From: Oscillospiraceae bacterium
GTDB taxonomy: Bacteria; Bacillota; Clostridia; Oscillospirales; SIG627
Direction: 5' to 3'
Assembly: GCA_015064635.1 (NCBI GenBank)
Contig: SVRV01000013.1
Location: forward strand, 1-61,818
DNA: 61,818 nt
Below are positions 37,092 through 45,325 of this stretch, in pieces. The number at the start of each line of letters is the position of its first letter. The stretch's first letter is position 1. The translations under genes were made by a program, and so were the position numbers. A model generated the notes under the pieces. That model was not told the origin of the DNA. It was given only the letters and a program-made list of their open reading frames with translations, and did no database searches.

Positions 37092-37851
37092 CAGAAAGCC
37101 GTCTGTATTTTGATGGCGGAAAGCCGTGTTTTTCGGCAAATTTTCTGGAAAAGTAAAACTGGTCGCAAAAGCCCAGCTTATCACTGATTTCAAGCACTGT
37201 CATATCGGTGGTTTTCAGCATTTTTTCGCTTTCTCTGAATATCAAAAAGTCAATGTACTCTCCGATGCTCATACCCGTTTCTTGCCTGAAATTGCGAGTC
37301 AAGGTGCTGGGGGCAAGAAAGCATTCGTTTGATATATCTTTTATGCTCAGTTGTACGGACAAATGCTTACGAATATACTCAATGGCAATTTTCACGCCCT
37401 TGGAATAATGCTTTTGCTCAACCGATACCCCGTTTTCCTTCAAAAGCGAAAAAAGTGATGCGGTTATAAAGCTTTCTGTTTGCAGACTGCCAACGATGTC
37501 GCTGTAATCAAGAACATCCTTTGGTATCTCCGGCGCCTTTGAAAAAGGGCAGGATAACGGTTTTCCGACGTTGCCGAGAATATCAAGTCCGTCAAAGGAG
37601 GACAGCAGAATGTGAAAATAAAGGTGTGACATTCTGTCTTCGCATCCGTAATCAAAGGAGTAACCCGAGGGAATCAGATAGGAATTTCCTTTTGACAGGA
37701 CTATTTTTTCTCCACTTGATGAGATGATGTGAAAGCTTCCGTCGAGAATAAAGTATAGTCTTGAATCGGTGGGCGAAACGACACTTCCGTTCCAGCTGTT
37801 GTCAACCTCGGCACATCCCGAATACAAAACCTTCAGTGTTATTTTATTCAT
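37081..37851 (-). CDS. AraC-family transcriptional regulator
   Basis: 256 residues. N-terminal cupin-like sensing half (SYLIPSGYSFDYG) and a C-terminal double helix-turn-helix (IKDISNECFLAPSTLTRNFRQ and TVLEISDKLGFCDQFYFSRKF, ending GFPPSKYRR). It is divergent from the 37967 gene and probably controls that cluster. The ATG at 37851 has GGAG 8 nt upstream; a TTG two codons earlier is less likely. Ligand unknown. Confidence 0.92.
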   Translation of the reverse strand: MNKITLKVLYSGCAEVDNSWNGSVVSPTDSRLYFILDGSFHIISSSGEKIVLSKGNSYLIPSGYSFDYGCEDRMSHLYFHILLSSFDGLDILGNVGKPLSCPFSKAPEIPKDVLDYSDIVGSLQTESFITASLFSLLKENGVSVEQKHYSKGVKIAIEYIRKHLSVQLSIKDISNECFLAPSTLTRNFRQETGMSIGEYIDFLIFRESEKMLKTTDMTVLEISDKLGFCDQFYFSRKFAEKHGFPPSKYRRLSVDI

Positions 37852-37908
37852 AGCCAAAACTCCATATTTTTGAATGGTTTTTATATTCTCTTGTTTACTT
37901 TACGTTTG

Positions 37909-37914
37909 TATAAT
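37909..37914 (+). promoter_or_regulatory. Probable activator-dependent -10 box
   Basis: A perfect TATAAT without a good -35 box 17 nt upstream, in the divergent gap between the AraC-type gene and the 37967 gene. A weak -35 is common at AraC-activated promoters. Confidence 0.5.
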
Positions 37915-37966
37915 TATTATATAGTACATTTAGCGAAAAATCAATACAAATAAAAGGAGAAAAGCT

Positions 37967-38773
37967 ATGAAAATAAGAGATATGTTTTGGCAATGGGGAC
38001 ATCCCGAAGGACGTTACAACAATAACGCAGACAATTACGGTAACTTTGCAGAGTCGAGAATGACTCCCATGGAGGGTTGTTTGTATCTTGGTATAAATAA
38101 GACCTTTATGGTGCCCGTTGGAGTGCCCGTAAACCGCAGACAGTACAATAAATCCTTCAAGACTCTTTCAGCAGTCGGCTGGGAGTGCTTTGGTGCAGAT
38201 GCACACCCCGAGAAGATTGAGCAGATAATTGAAGAATCAAAGGAATTCCCCAATATCACGGCGGCTGTTTTTGATGATTTCTGGGGACAGTCAAGAAAAA
38301 GACTTGACAAGGGTGAGCCCGTTGATGACGGAAAGCTCTGGGAAATCAGAAAGAGACTTAATGAAAACGAAGTAAGACATATTGATATGTGGATGGTATT
38401 TTATACTCAGGAATTCGGTCTTGATGCAAAGGCAGATGCGGAGTTCCAGAAATATCTCGAGCCCTTCAACGGCATTATCATGTGGACATGGAAGGAATGC
38501 GATGTGCCGCTTATTCCCGAAAAATTTGAGATATTCAAGAAGCTTACTCCCAACAACCGCCGTATGTTCGGCTGCTATCTGTACAACTTCGGAGAGCACA
38601 AGCAGGCAACGGGTGAGGCAGTAAAGTGGCAGCTTGACTTCTACCGTGAAAAGCTCATCTCCGGCGAGGCAGAGGGCGTTGTATTCCATACAAACACAAT
38701 GGCTGACCTTGACTATGAGGCGTATGACGTTGCCCTTGAATGGATGGAAAAGCATGGCGACGAGGAGATATAA
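37967..38773 (+). CDS. Unknown protein, first gene of AraC-linked cluster
   Basis: 268 residues; family not recognised. No signal peptide or membrane helix. Repeated acidic/aromatic segments (AAVFDDFWGQSRKR, NGIIMWTWKECDVP, GVVFHTNTMADLDYEA) give a pattern compatible with a TIM-barrel enzyme, but that is inference. AAAGGAG is upstream. It precedes the phosphotriesterase-family gene by 29 nt and is likely co-transcribed with it and with the M24 gene, so a catabolic role is possible. Confidence 0.8.
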   Translation: MKIRDMFWQWGHPEGRYNNNADNYGNFAESRMTPMEGCLYLGINKTFMVPVGVPVNRRQYNKSFKTLSAVGWECFGADAHPEKIEQIIEESKEFPNITAAVFDDFWGQSRKRLDKGEPVDDGKLWEIRKRLNENEVRHIDMWMVFYTQEFGLDAKADAEFQKYLEPFNGIIMWTWKECDVPLIPEKFEIFKKLTPNNRRMFGCYLYNFGEHKQATGEAVKWQLDFYREKLISGEAEGVVFHTNTMADLDYEAYDVALEWMEKHGDEEI

Positions 38774-38802
38774 GCACATACGAACATAAGGAGAGATGGA
38801 AT

Positions 38803-40117
38803 ATGATAAACAGTGTTTGCGGAGAGCTTTGCCGAAATGAGCTTGGCACTGTTACTCCTCATGAGCATATATTTATAAATTTGTCTGCCTTCTTTTCGGA
38901 ACGTCCTTTGAGAGATATTGAAAACCCTGCCGAAGAAAAGGTAAAGATGGAGCATTTGGGACAGCTTAACCGTGACCCGTATGCCCTTCGTGACAATCTT
39001 ACAATGGACGATTACGAAATACAAAAGAGAGAAATTCTCCGTTTTAAGAAGGCAGGCGGTGTCACAATGGTTGATGCTACCATGCCGGGTATAGCCGAAG
39101 GGAGCCGAACTCTTGTCGGTTTCAAGGGTGATTTTCGTCCCTATCTTCGTTACTTTCCCTTGTAATACATAAAGTATTACTTCGGAAAAGATGCCTTGAT
39201 ATGAACAAAAATTACCTCTTGAAACTTCCCTCGAACCGAGGAAAGATAATTTTCGAGGATAAATTTTTCAGCGAAGTGCAGGAATACTACACGTATTCCA
39301 AGCGACAAGGGAAAATTTAGACCGAAAAGGGCTTTGCTCGGCGATAATAGTTCGACTCCCTTCGGCTATAGGCAGAGATCCCGCAATGCTCAAACGCATA
39401 TCTGAGGAAACGGGAATCAATGTTATTATGGGTACGGGCTTTTACGTTGATTCAACTCATCCTGCCGCTCTTGCCGAAATGAGCGAGAATGATATTGCCG
39501 AAATGATGTGCCGTGAAATAAACGAGGGTGTTGACGGAGTCAAGGCGGGTGTTATAGGCGAAATAGGCATCAGCGAAATATTCAGCGAGGCAGAGAGAAG
39601 GGTACTCAGAGCTTCGGCAATTGCACATAAGAAAACAGGCGCAGGAGTCCTTGTTCACATTAATCCCTGGACTGAAAACGGAAGAGAAGCGGCAAAGATA
39701 CTTCTTGATGGAGGAGTTTCTCCCGAGAGGATTGCTATTTCTCACATCGATGTTGAAAACAGAGAGGAATATATTTTCGACCTTCTTGATAAGGGTGTTT
39801 ATGTTGAATTTGACAACTTTGGCAAGGAATACTACGTGGAAGCCGAGGCAAGACGTGACGGATACGGCTGCTTTGTCAGCGACGTGGAAAGAGTGAAGCT
39901 TGTTAAAAAGCTTATTGACAAGGGGTATATCAATCAGCTGCTTTTAAGTTGTGACGTGTGTCTTAAAACACTTCTTCGTACCTACGGCGGATGGGGGTAC
40001 GATCATGTGCTTCTCAATATAGTTCCCATGATGAAGGAAGAGGGAATAACAGATGAAATGATAGAGACCATGCTGGTTAAGAACCCTGCAGATTTCTTGT
40101 GTGGAAAAGAGGTATAA
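38803..40117 (+). pseudogene. Phosphotriesterase-family amidohydrolase split by a MITE
   Basis: 5' part (38803-39093) reads MINSVCGELCRNELGTVTPHEHIF with the HxH metal motif; 3' part (39371-40117) has AGVIGEIGISEIF, VHINPWTENG, ISHIDVEN and SCDVCLKTLL, all metal-site regions of the phosphotriesterase/lactonase family. A 273-bp element between TATA repeats interrupts it. Removing 277 bp (element plus one TATA) restores MPGIGRDPAML exactly in frame. As it stands, translation stops at 39165, 24 codons into the insert. The 3' part may be expressed from the ATG at 39386 but would lack the first metal ligands. Substrate unknown. Confidence 0.9.
39094..39366. mobile_element. MITE-like element, 273 bp, with ~25-30 bp inverted ends
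   Basis: Ends are GCCGAAGGGAGCCGAACTCT and the reverse complement of AGTTCGACTCCCTTCGGC; over about 26 bp they differ at three positions. Flanks are TATA at 39090-39093 and 39367-39370, consistent with a TATA or TA target duplication as made by IS630/Tc1-type transposases. It encodes no transposase. Internal sequence includes TTTTCGAGGATAAATTTTTC. Confidence 0.88.
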
Positions 40118-40119
40118 AC

Positions 40120-41283
40120 ATGATTCCGAGCAGTGAATTTAATGAGAGAATAAAAAAATTACAGACACTTATGCAGGCGGAAGGCTATGATTTTGTACTT
40201 GCCTACGGAAACGAGGCTGAACCGCAGTATGTAAGATATCTCAGCGACTATTGGCCCTCTTTTGAGACTGCCGGTGTTCTTGTACCTGCAGAGGGAGAAG
40301 CGTTTTTGCTTATCGGTCCGGAAAGCTATACTTATGCAAAGGATAGGTCGAGACTTCCCGAAATCAGATTGCTTAAAGCGTTCAGAGAATCCTCCGAGCC
40401 CGAATATCCCGGCAAACCGCTTGATACTTTCGCTTCGGTTTACGGTGAGCTTTGGGGAGGCAAGAAAATAAAACGCTTTGGAGTTGCGGGATATCCCCTT
40501 ATGACCATCGGTGTTTATAAGGCACTTTGTGATAGTCTTGCACCCTACGGAATTGAGCCTGAAAAGGCGGATGCTCTTGTAAACCGCCTCAGAATGAACA
40601 AGAGTGAAAACGAGCTTAACTGTATGAGGCATGCCGCGGAGATAACTCACAAAACGATGGATTTTGTTATAGAAAATATCAAAGTAGGAATGACCGAAAG
40701 TCAGGTAGTCGGACTCGCACTTGGAAAAATGCACGAGCTTGGTGCGGAGCGTGAAAGCTATCCTCTTTGGGTGCTGACCGGAGACGGCTCCGACCAGGCG
40801 ATAAGCCGTGCAAGACACAAGGTGATTGAAAACGGAAGTCTTACTTTCTTGCAAATAGGCGCAAGATATGCAGGCTATGCTTCCTCTATCGGCAGAAGCG
40901 TTGTTTTTGGAAAGGCTACCGACGAACAGAAGTCGCTTATTGAGACAGGCTATTATATAGAAGAAAGACTTATTTCCGAGATGAAGGCAGGTGTTCCTGC
41001 AAAGGATATTGCCGAGCTTCACAAGAAGCTCATAGCCGAGAGAGGATATGAGGATTATTTTCTTTACGGACCCTTCCATGGCAACGGACTTATGGAGGGA
41101 GAAGCTCCTTGGGTTGAAGTATCAAGCGATTATCTCCTCGAAGAGAATATGACCTTTTGCGCAGATATTTTCCTTGGTAACCACGAGAAGAAGCACGGTT
41201 GCCGTACCGAGGATGTTATTTGTGTAAAGAAAGACGGCGCAGAAAATCTTACAAACTATCCAAGGATTTTATTTGAACTGTGA
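40120..41283 (+). CDS. Creatinase/Xaa-Pro peptidase-like protein (M24 fold)
   Basis: 387 residues: N-terminal creatinase domain and C-terminal pita-bread fold. In metal-dependent M24 peptidases two Asp ligands occur in a GDxVxxDxGxxxxGYxSDxTR pattern; here it reads NGSLTFLQIGARYAGYASSIGRS, so both are replaced (Gln and Ser). FHGNGLMEGEAPWVE keeps a His and RTEDVICV the last Glu. This fits the metal-free creatinase branch better than an aminopeptidase. AGAGG is upstream of the ATG at 40120; it starts 2 nt after the phosphotriesterase-like gene. Confidence 0.8.
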   Translation: MIPSSEFNERIKKLQTLMQAEGYDFVLAYGNEAEPQYVRYLSDYWPSFETAGVLVPAEGEAFLLIGPESYTYAKDRSRLPEIRLLKAFRESSEPEYPGKPLDTFASVYGELWGGKKIKRFGVAGYPLMTIGVYKALCDSLAPYGIEPEKADALVNRLRMNKSENELNCMRHAAEITHKTMDFVIENIKVGMTESQVVGLALGKMHELGAERESYPLWVLTGDGSDQAISRARHKVIENGSLTFLQIGARYAGYASSIGRSVVFGKATDEQKSLIETGYYIEERLISEMKAGVPAKDIAELHKKLIAERGYEDYFLYGPFHGNGLMEGEAPWVEVSSDYLLEENMTFCADIFLGNHEKKHGCRTEDVICVKKDGAENLTNYPRILFEL

Positions 41284-41338
41284 AATTTGACTAAAAAAGT
41301 CGTAAATCTTTATTACTCTTGCCGATTGACAGCAAAAG

Positions 41339-41373
41339 GCACCACTATATATTGTGGTGCTTTTTCTTTTTTT
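41339..41373 (+). terminator. Terminator of the M24 gene, overlapping an NrdR box
   Basis: GCACCAC (41339-41345) pairs with GTGGTGC (41354-41360) around TATATATT, followed by TTTTTCTTTTTTTG. The same bases make an NrdR box. Confidence 0.75.
41342..41357 (+). promoter_or_regulatory. NrdR box 1
   Basis: CCACTATATATTGTGG differs at two outer positions from the NrdR consensus ACACTATATATTGTGT as I recall it. It lies upstream of nrdD, ~70 nt before the promoter -35. Confidence 0.7.
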
Positions 41374-41408
41374 GTTAAAAAAATACCCAAGATATTGTAA
41401 TTACCCCC

Positions 41409-41437
41409 TTGACAAGTCATACTATATATGGTATTAT
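41409..41437 (+). promoter_or_regulatory. nrdD promoter with NrdR box 2 in the spacer
   Basis: TTGACA (41409-41414), 17 nt, TATTAT (41432-41437). NrdR box 2, ATACTATATATGGTAT (41419-41434), fills the spacer and overlaps the -10, matching 13 of 16 consensus bases, so NrdR-dATP binding would block RNA polymerase. Confidence 0.82.
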
Positions 41438-41512
41438 ACTATCGCTCACCAATTCGGCAGTTACAATATCTGCCATTATATAGAAAATTCTCAATAAGAA
41501 AGGAAGATGAAA

Positions 41513-43900
41513 ATGTATCAGGTAAAAAAGAGAAACGGTAAAGTTACCGAATTTAATATTGCTAAAATCGCAAATGCCATTGAACATGCATTTGATGCCA
41601 AAGAGACACAGTACAATAAGGACGTTATAGATTTCCTTGCACTTAAAGTAACGGCAGATTTTCAGAATAAGATTGTTGACGATCTTATTGCTGTCGAGGA
41701 TATTCAGGACAGCGTAGAAAACGTTCTTGTTCAGGCAGGCTACTCGGATGTAGCAAAGGCGTATATCCTTTACAGACGCCAGCATGAAAAGATGCGTAAT
41801 ATGAAGAGCACCATTCTTGACTACAAGGATGTTGTTGACTCATACGTTAAGGAAATTGACTGGAGAGTTAAGGAAAACTCAACAGTAACATATTCAGTCG
41901 GAGGCCTTATCCTTTCCAACAGCGGTGCAATTACCGCAAACTATTGGCTTTCCGAGATTTATGACGATGAGATAGCAGACGCACACAGAAATGCAGATAT
42001 CCATCTCCATGACCTTTCAATGCTTACAGGCTACTGTGCAGGTTGGTCACTCAGACAGCTTATAAAGGAAGGTCTTGGCGGAGTATCCGGTAAGATAACA
42101 TCGGCTCCCGCAAGTCACCTTGCAACCCTTTGTAACCAGATGGTAAATTTCCTTGGTATCATGCAGAATGAGTGGGCAGGCGCTCAGGCATTCTCCTCAT
42201 TTGACACATATCTCGCTCCCTTCATCAAGGCAGACAATCTCAGCTACGATGCTGCAAAGAAGTGCATTGAGTCATTTATTTACGGAGTAAACACTCCCAG
42301 CCGTTGGGGTACACAGGCTCCCTTCTCAAATATTACACTTGACTGGGTAGTTCCCGCAGACCTTAAGGATCAGAAGGCAATTGTAGGCGGCAAGGAAATG
42401 GACTTCACCTACGGCGACTGTAAGCGTGAAATGGATATGGTCAACAAGGCATTTATCGAAATCATGATCGAGGGCGATGCAAACGGAAGAGGCTTCCAGT
42501 ATCCCATCCCCACATATTCTATCACACGAGACTTTGACTGGTCTGAAACAGAGAACAACAGACTTCTCTTTGAAATGACCTCAAAGTACGGCACACCTTA
42601 CTTCTCCAACTACGTTAACAGCGATATGGAGCCCAGCGACGTTCGTTCAATGTGCTGCCGTCTCAGACTTGACCTCAGAGAGCTTCGTAAGAAATCCGGC
42701 GGTTACTTCGGAAGCGGTGAATCCACAGGCTCTATCGGTGTTGTTACCATTAACATGCCGAGAATCGCTTACCTTTCCGCAAACGAGGAAGAATTCTACA
42801 AGAGACTTGATAAGATGATGGACATTTCCGCACGTTCTCTCAAGATAAAGAGAAATGTCATCACAAAGCTTCTTGATGAAGGACTTTATCCTTATACAAA
42901 GAGATACCTTGGCACATTTAACAACCACTTCTCCACAATAGGTCTTGTGGGTATGAATGAGGCTTGTCTCAACGCACGTTGGATCGGCAAGAGCCTTGTT
43001 AACGAAGTAGCTCAGGAGTTTACAAAGAATGTTCTCAATCACATGAGAGAAAGACTTTCCGATTATCAGGAAATGTACGGCGACCTTTACAACCTTGAAG
43101 CAACTCCCGCAGAGTCTACATCCTATCGTCTTGCAAAGCATGACCTTGCACGTTATCCCGAGATCATTACTGCAAGTGAGGATGAAAATACACCTTATTA
43201 TACAAACTCCTCACACCTTCCCGTAAGCTACACAGACGATGTATTTGAAGCACTTGAAATTCAGGACGAGCTTCAGACTCTTTACACCTCGGGAACAGTA
43301 TTCCATACATTCCTCGGAGAAAAGCTTCCCGATTGGAAGGCGGCGGCAAATATTGTACGCAAGATAGCAGAAAACTACAGACTTCCTTATTATACCCTTT
43401 CTCCCACATACTCGGTATGTAAGAACCACGGATATATCGCAGGTGAGCATTTCGAGTGTGAAAAGTGCGGTGAAAAGACAGAGGTTTACAGCCGTATTAC
43501 AGGCTATTACAGACCCGTACAGAACTGGAACACAGGTAAGAGCAAGGAATACAAGGACAGAAAAGAGTATGTACTTGCTACCTCTGTTTGCAAGAGAAAC
43601 GGATGCAGTGCAGATGATACAGTACCTTCCTTTGAGCCCGAGGTAAAGACATCTGTTGCGGTTGCTGAAAAGCAGGTAATGCTCTTCGCTACAAGAACCT
43701 GCCCCAACTGTAAGATAGCAATGGCGCTTCTTGAAAAGGCAGGCATTGCAGTTGAAAAGCTCATTGTTGACGAGAATATGGAGCTTGCAAAATCCTTTGA
43801 TTTGAAGATGGCACCTACACTTATCGTAACAGACGGCGAAAGCTATGAAAAGTTTGCAGGCGTTCAGGAAATAAAGGTATTTATTAATTCACAGAAGTAA
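41513..43900 (+). CDS. nrdD: Anaerobic ribonucleotide reductase fused to a thioredoxin-like domain
   Basis: 795 residues. Class III reductase of ribonucleoside triphosphates. N-terminal ATP cone (YQVKKRNGKVTEFNIAKI), catalytic barrel, zinc-site cysteines (VCKNHGY, CEKCG, SVCKRNGC) and the glycyl-radical region ITGYYRPVQNWNTGK. The last ~80 residues form an extra domain with LFATRTCPNCKIAMALLEKAG, a CPNC active site of thioredoxin/glutaredoxin type. ATG 41513 is chosen since AAGGA is 8 nt upstream; ATG 41507 abuts it. trxB is the next gene. The activase gene nrdG is not in the window. Confidence 0.94.
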   Translation: MYQVKKRNGKVTEFNIAKIANAIEHAFDAKETQYNKDVIDFLALKVTADFQNKIVDDLIAVEDIQDSVENVLVQAGYSDVAKAYILYRRQHEKMRNMKSTILDYKDVVDSYVKEIDWRVKENSTVTYSVGGLILSNSGAITANYWLSEIYDDEIADAHRNADIHLHDLSMLTGYCAGWSLRQLIKEGLGGVSGKITSAPASHLATLCNQMVNFLGIMQNEWAGAQAFSSFDTYLAPFIKADNLSYDAAKKCIESFIYGVNTPSRWGTQAPFSNITLDWVVPADLKDQKAIVGGKEMDFTYGDCKREMDMVNKAFIEIMIEGDANGRGFQYPIPTYSITRDFDWSETENNRLLFEMTSKYGTPYFSNYVNSDMEPSDVRSMCCRLRLDLRELRKKSGGYFGSGESTGSIGVVTINMPRIAYLSANEEEFYKRLDKMMDISARSLKIKRNVITKLLDEGLYPYTKRYLGTFNNHFSTIGLVGMNEACLNARWIGKSLVNEVAQEFTKNVLNHMRERLSDYQEMYGDLYNLEATPAESTSYRLAKHDLARYPEIITASEDENTPYYTNSSHLPVSYTDDVFEALEIQDELQTLYTSGTVFHTFLGEKLPDWKAAANIVRKIAENYRLPYYTLSPTYSVCKNHGYIAGEHFECEKCGEKTEVYSRITGYYRPVQNWNTGKSKEYKDRKEYVLATSVCKRNGCSADDTVPSFEPEVKTSVAVAEKQVMLFATRTCPNCKIAMALLEKAGIAVEKLIVDENMELAKSFDLKMAPTLIVTDGESYEKFAGVQEIKVFINSQK

Positions 43901-43905
43901 ATATC

Positions 43906-43940
43906 AAAGAGGACTGTGAAAGCAGTCCTCTTTAATTTTG
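43906..43940 (+). terminator. Terminator of nrdD
   Basis: AAAGAGGACTG pairs perfectly with CAGTCCTCTTT around 6 nt, then AATTTTG. Confidence 0.85.
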
Positions 43941-43944
43941 AATA

Positions 43945-43990
43945 TAAAAGTTTTTGGGAGTCTTAAGCAGGTTCAGGACAGAGTCCTTGG
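43945..43990 (+). repeat. Class K repeat, short copy
   Basis: AAAAGTTTTTGGGAGTC followed by CAGGTTCAGGACAGAGTCCTTGG, matching the copy at 23056 without its long central hairpin. Confidence 0.6.
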
Positions 43991-43995
43991 AGAAA

Positions 43996-44396
43996 ACCCA
44001 AAAGACACACCATGCCGGAAACAATTTTGAAGGATTTTTTTGCAAGACGACGCACGAATGAGCGAACCGAGGATGCTTTACTCTCCGTAAAGCGACGAGA
44101 GTGAGTCGAGTGAGTGCAAAGTATTGCGAAAAAAGACGAAAAAATCAAAAGGTGGGAGTTTTGGCGGGTAAATCGTCAATCCCGAAGCCGTCGGCGTACA
44201 CTTGTACGCCAGTGCGAGGGAGGGACGAAGAAAATGAAATTTTCATGGGATGGAGAAAACCGAAGGTTTTCAACCTAAGAAAAAATGCTTTTGGGAGAGA
44301 TGTGTTCGCATCTTAGAATGAAGGAGTGAACACAACCGAAAATAAAGATAAACTTTCATTTTCGGTTTACACCCAAAAGACACACCGTGAGATAAC
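43996..44396 (+). repeat. Class S structured repeat, copy 3 (401 nt)
   Basis: Same order of blocks as copy 2: ACCCAAAAGACACACC, TTTTTTTGCAAGACGA, CTTTAC/GTAAAG, AAAAGGTGGGAG, GGCGTAC/GTACGCC, GGGAGGGACGAAGAAAATG, GAAAACC/GGTTTTC, GCTTTTGGGAGAGAT, TGTTCGCATC with GGAGTGAACA, then CACCCAAAAGACACACCGTGAGATAAC. Located 13 kb from the purine cluster, in the leader of trxB. No convincing gene. Confidence 0.8.
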
Positions 44397-44417
44397 ATAA
44401 CAAAAAGGAGATATAAT

Positions 44418-45320
44418 ATGTATGATATAATCGTTGTAGGCGCAGGTCCTGCGGGACTTACAGCCGCAGTTTACGGACTCAGAGCGGGAAAGACAGTTCT
44501 CATTCTTGAAAAGGGTGCTTTCGGAGGTCAGGTTACCTTCAGTCCTAAAATCGAAAACTATCCCGGCATGACTCAAGTTTCCGGAACAGAGCTTGCCGAC
44601 AAAATGGTGGAACAGGCTCTTTTCCAGGGTGCCGACGTTGAAGTTGAAGAGGTGCTTGAAATAAAGAACAACGGCGACTTCAAAACTGTTGTTACCGACA
44701 TGGGCGAGCACACAGCAAAGACAGTTATTATTGCCACCGGTGCGGCACACAGAAGGCTGGGTGTTGAAGGAGAGGAAAAATTCATCGGAGAGGGTATCTC
44801 TTTCTGCGCAGTCTGTGACGGAGCTTTTTATACCGATAAGGAGGTAGCCGTTATAGGTGGTGGCAACAGCGCTCTCCAAGAGGCTCTTTCGCTGTCCGAA
44901 ATATGTAAAAAGGTAACAATCGTTCAGAACCTTGCATTTTTAACAGGTGAGGGCAGACTTGCAGAACTTGTGGAAAAGAAGGAGAATATTGAAGTAATTC
45001 TTTCGCATACGGTTGAAAGGGTGCTCGGTGATGATGCCTTTGAGGGAATCATAATCAAGAGCGAAAACGGTGAGCGTGAACTGAAGGTTGACGGAATGTT
45101 CGTTGCAATCGGACTTGCTCCCGCTACAAAGCCCTTTGAAAACGTGACAGCCCTTGATAAATGGGGATATATAACAGCCGATGAGAGCTGTACTACCGAT
45201 ACAGATGGAATTTTTGTTGCAGGTGATTGCCGTACAAAGGCGATAAGACAGATATCCACAGCGGCATCAGACGGCGCAATTGCGGCGCTTGCGGCAGTTA
45301 AGTATATTGAAAGGGCATAA
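44418..45320 (+). CDS. trxB: Thioredoxin reductase
   Basis: 300 residues. NADPH-dependent flavoenzyme. N-terminal FAD motif IIVVGAGPAGLTAAVY, redox site SFCAVCDG (CxxC), NADPH motif VIGGGNSALQEAL, and C-terminal FAD motif GIFVAGDCR. AAAGGAG is upstream. Its place after nrdD suggests it reduces the thioredoxin-like domain fused to NrdD or a free thioredoxin. Confidence 0.94.
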   Translation: MYDIIVVGAGPAGLTAAVYGLRAGKTVLILEKGAFGGQVTFSPKIENYPGMTQVSGTELADKMVEQALFQGADVEVEEVLEIKNNGDFKTVVTDMGEHTAKTVIIATGAAHRRLGVEGEEKFIGEGISFCAVCDGAFYTDKEVAVIGGGNSALQEALSLSEICKKVTIVQNLAFLTGEGRLAELVEKKENIEVILSHTVERVLGDDAFEGIIIKSENGERELKVDGMFVAIGLAPATKPFENVTALDKWGYITADESCTTDTDGIFVAGDCRTKAIRQISTAASDGAIAALAAVKYIERA

Positions 45321-45325
45321 AAATC

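Noticed and set aside
39371-40117. 3' part of the split gene as an independent intact enzyme
   Set aside because: It lacks the N-terminal HxH metal ligands and a ribosome site; frame restoration upon removing the MITE shows it is a gene fragment.
40159-41079. 306-codon open frame on the minus strand
   Set aside because: Antisense to the M24-fold gene, with no family motif or ribosome site.
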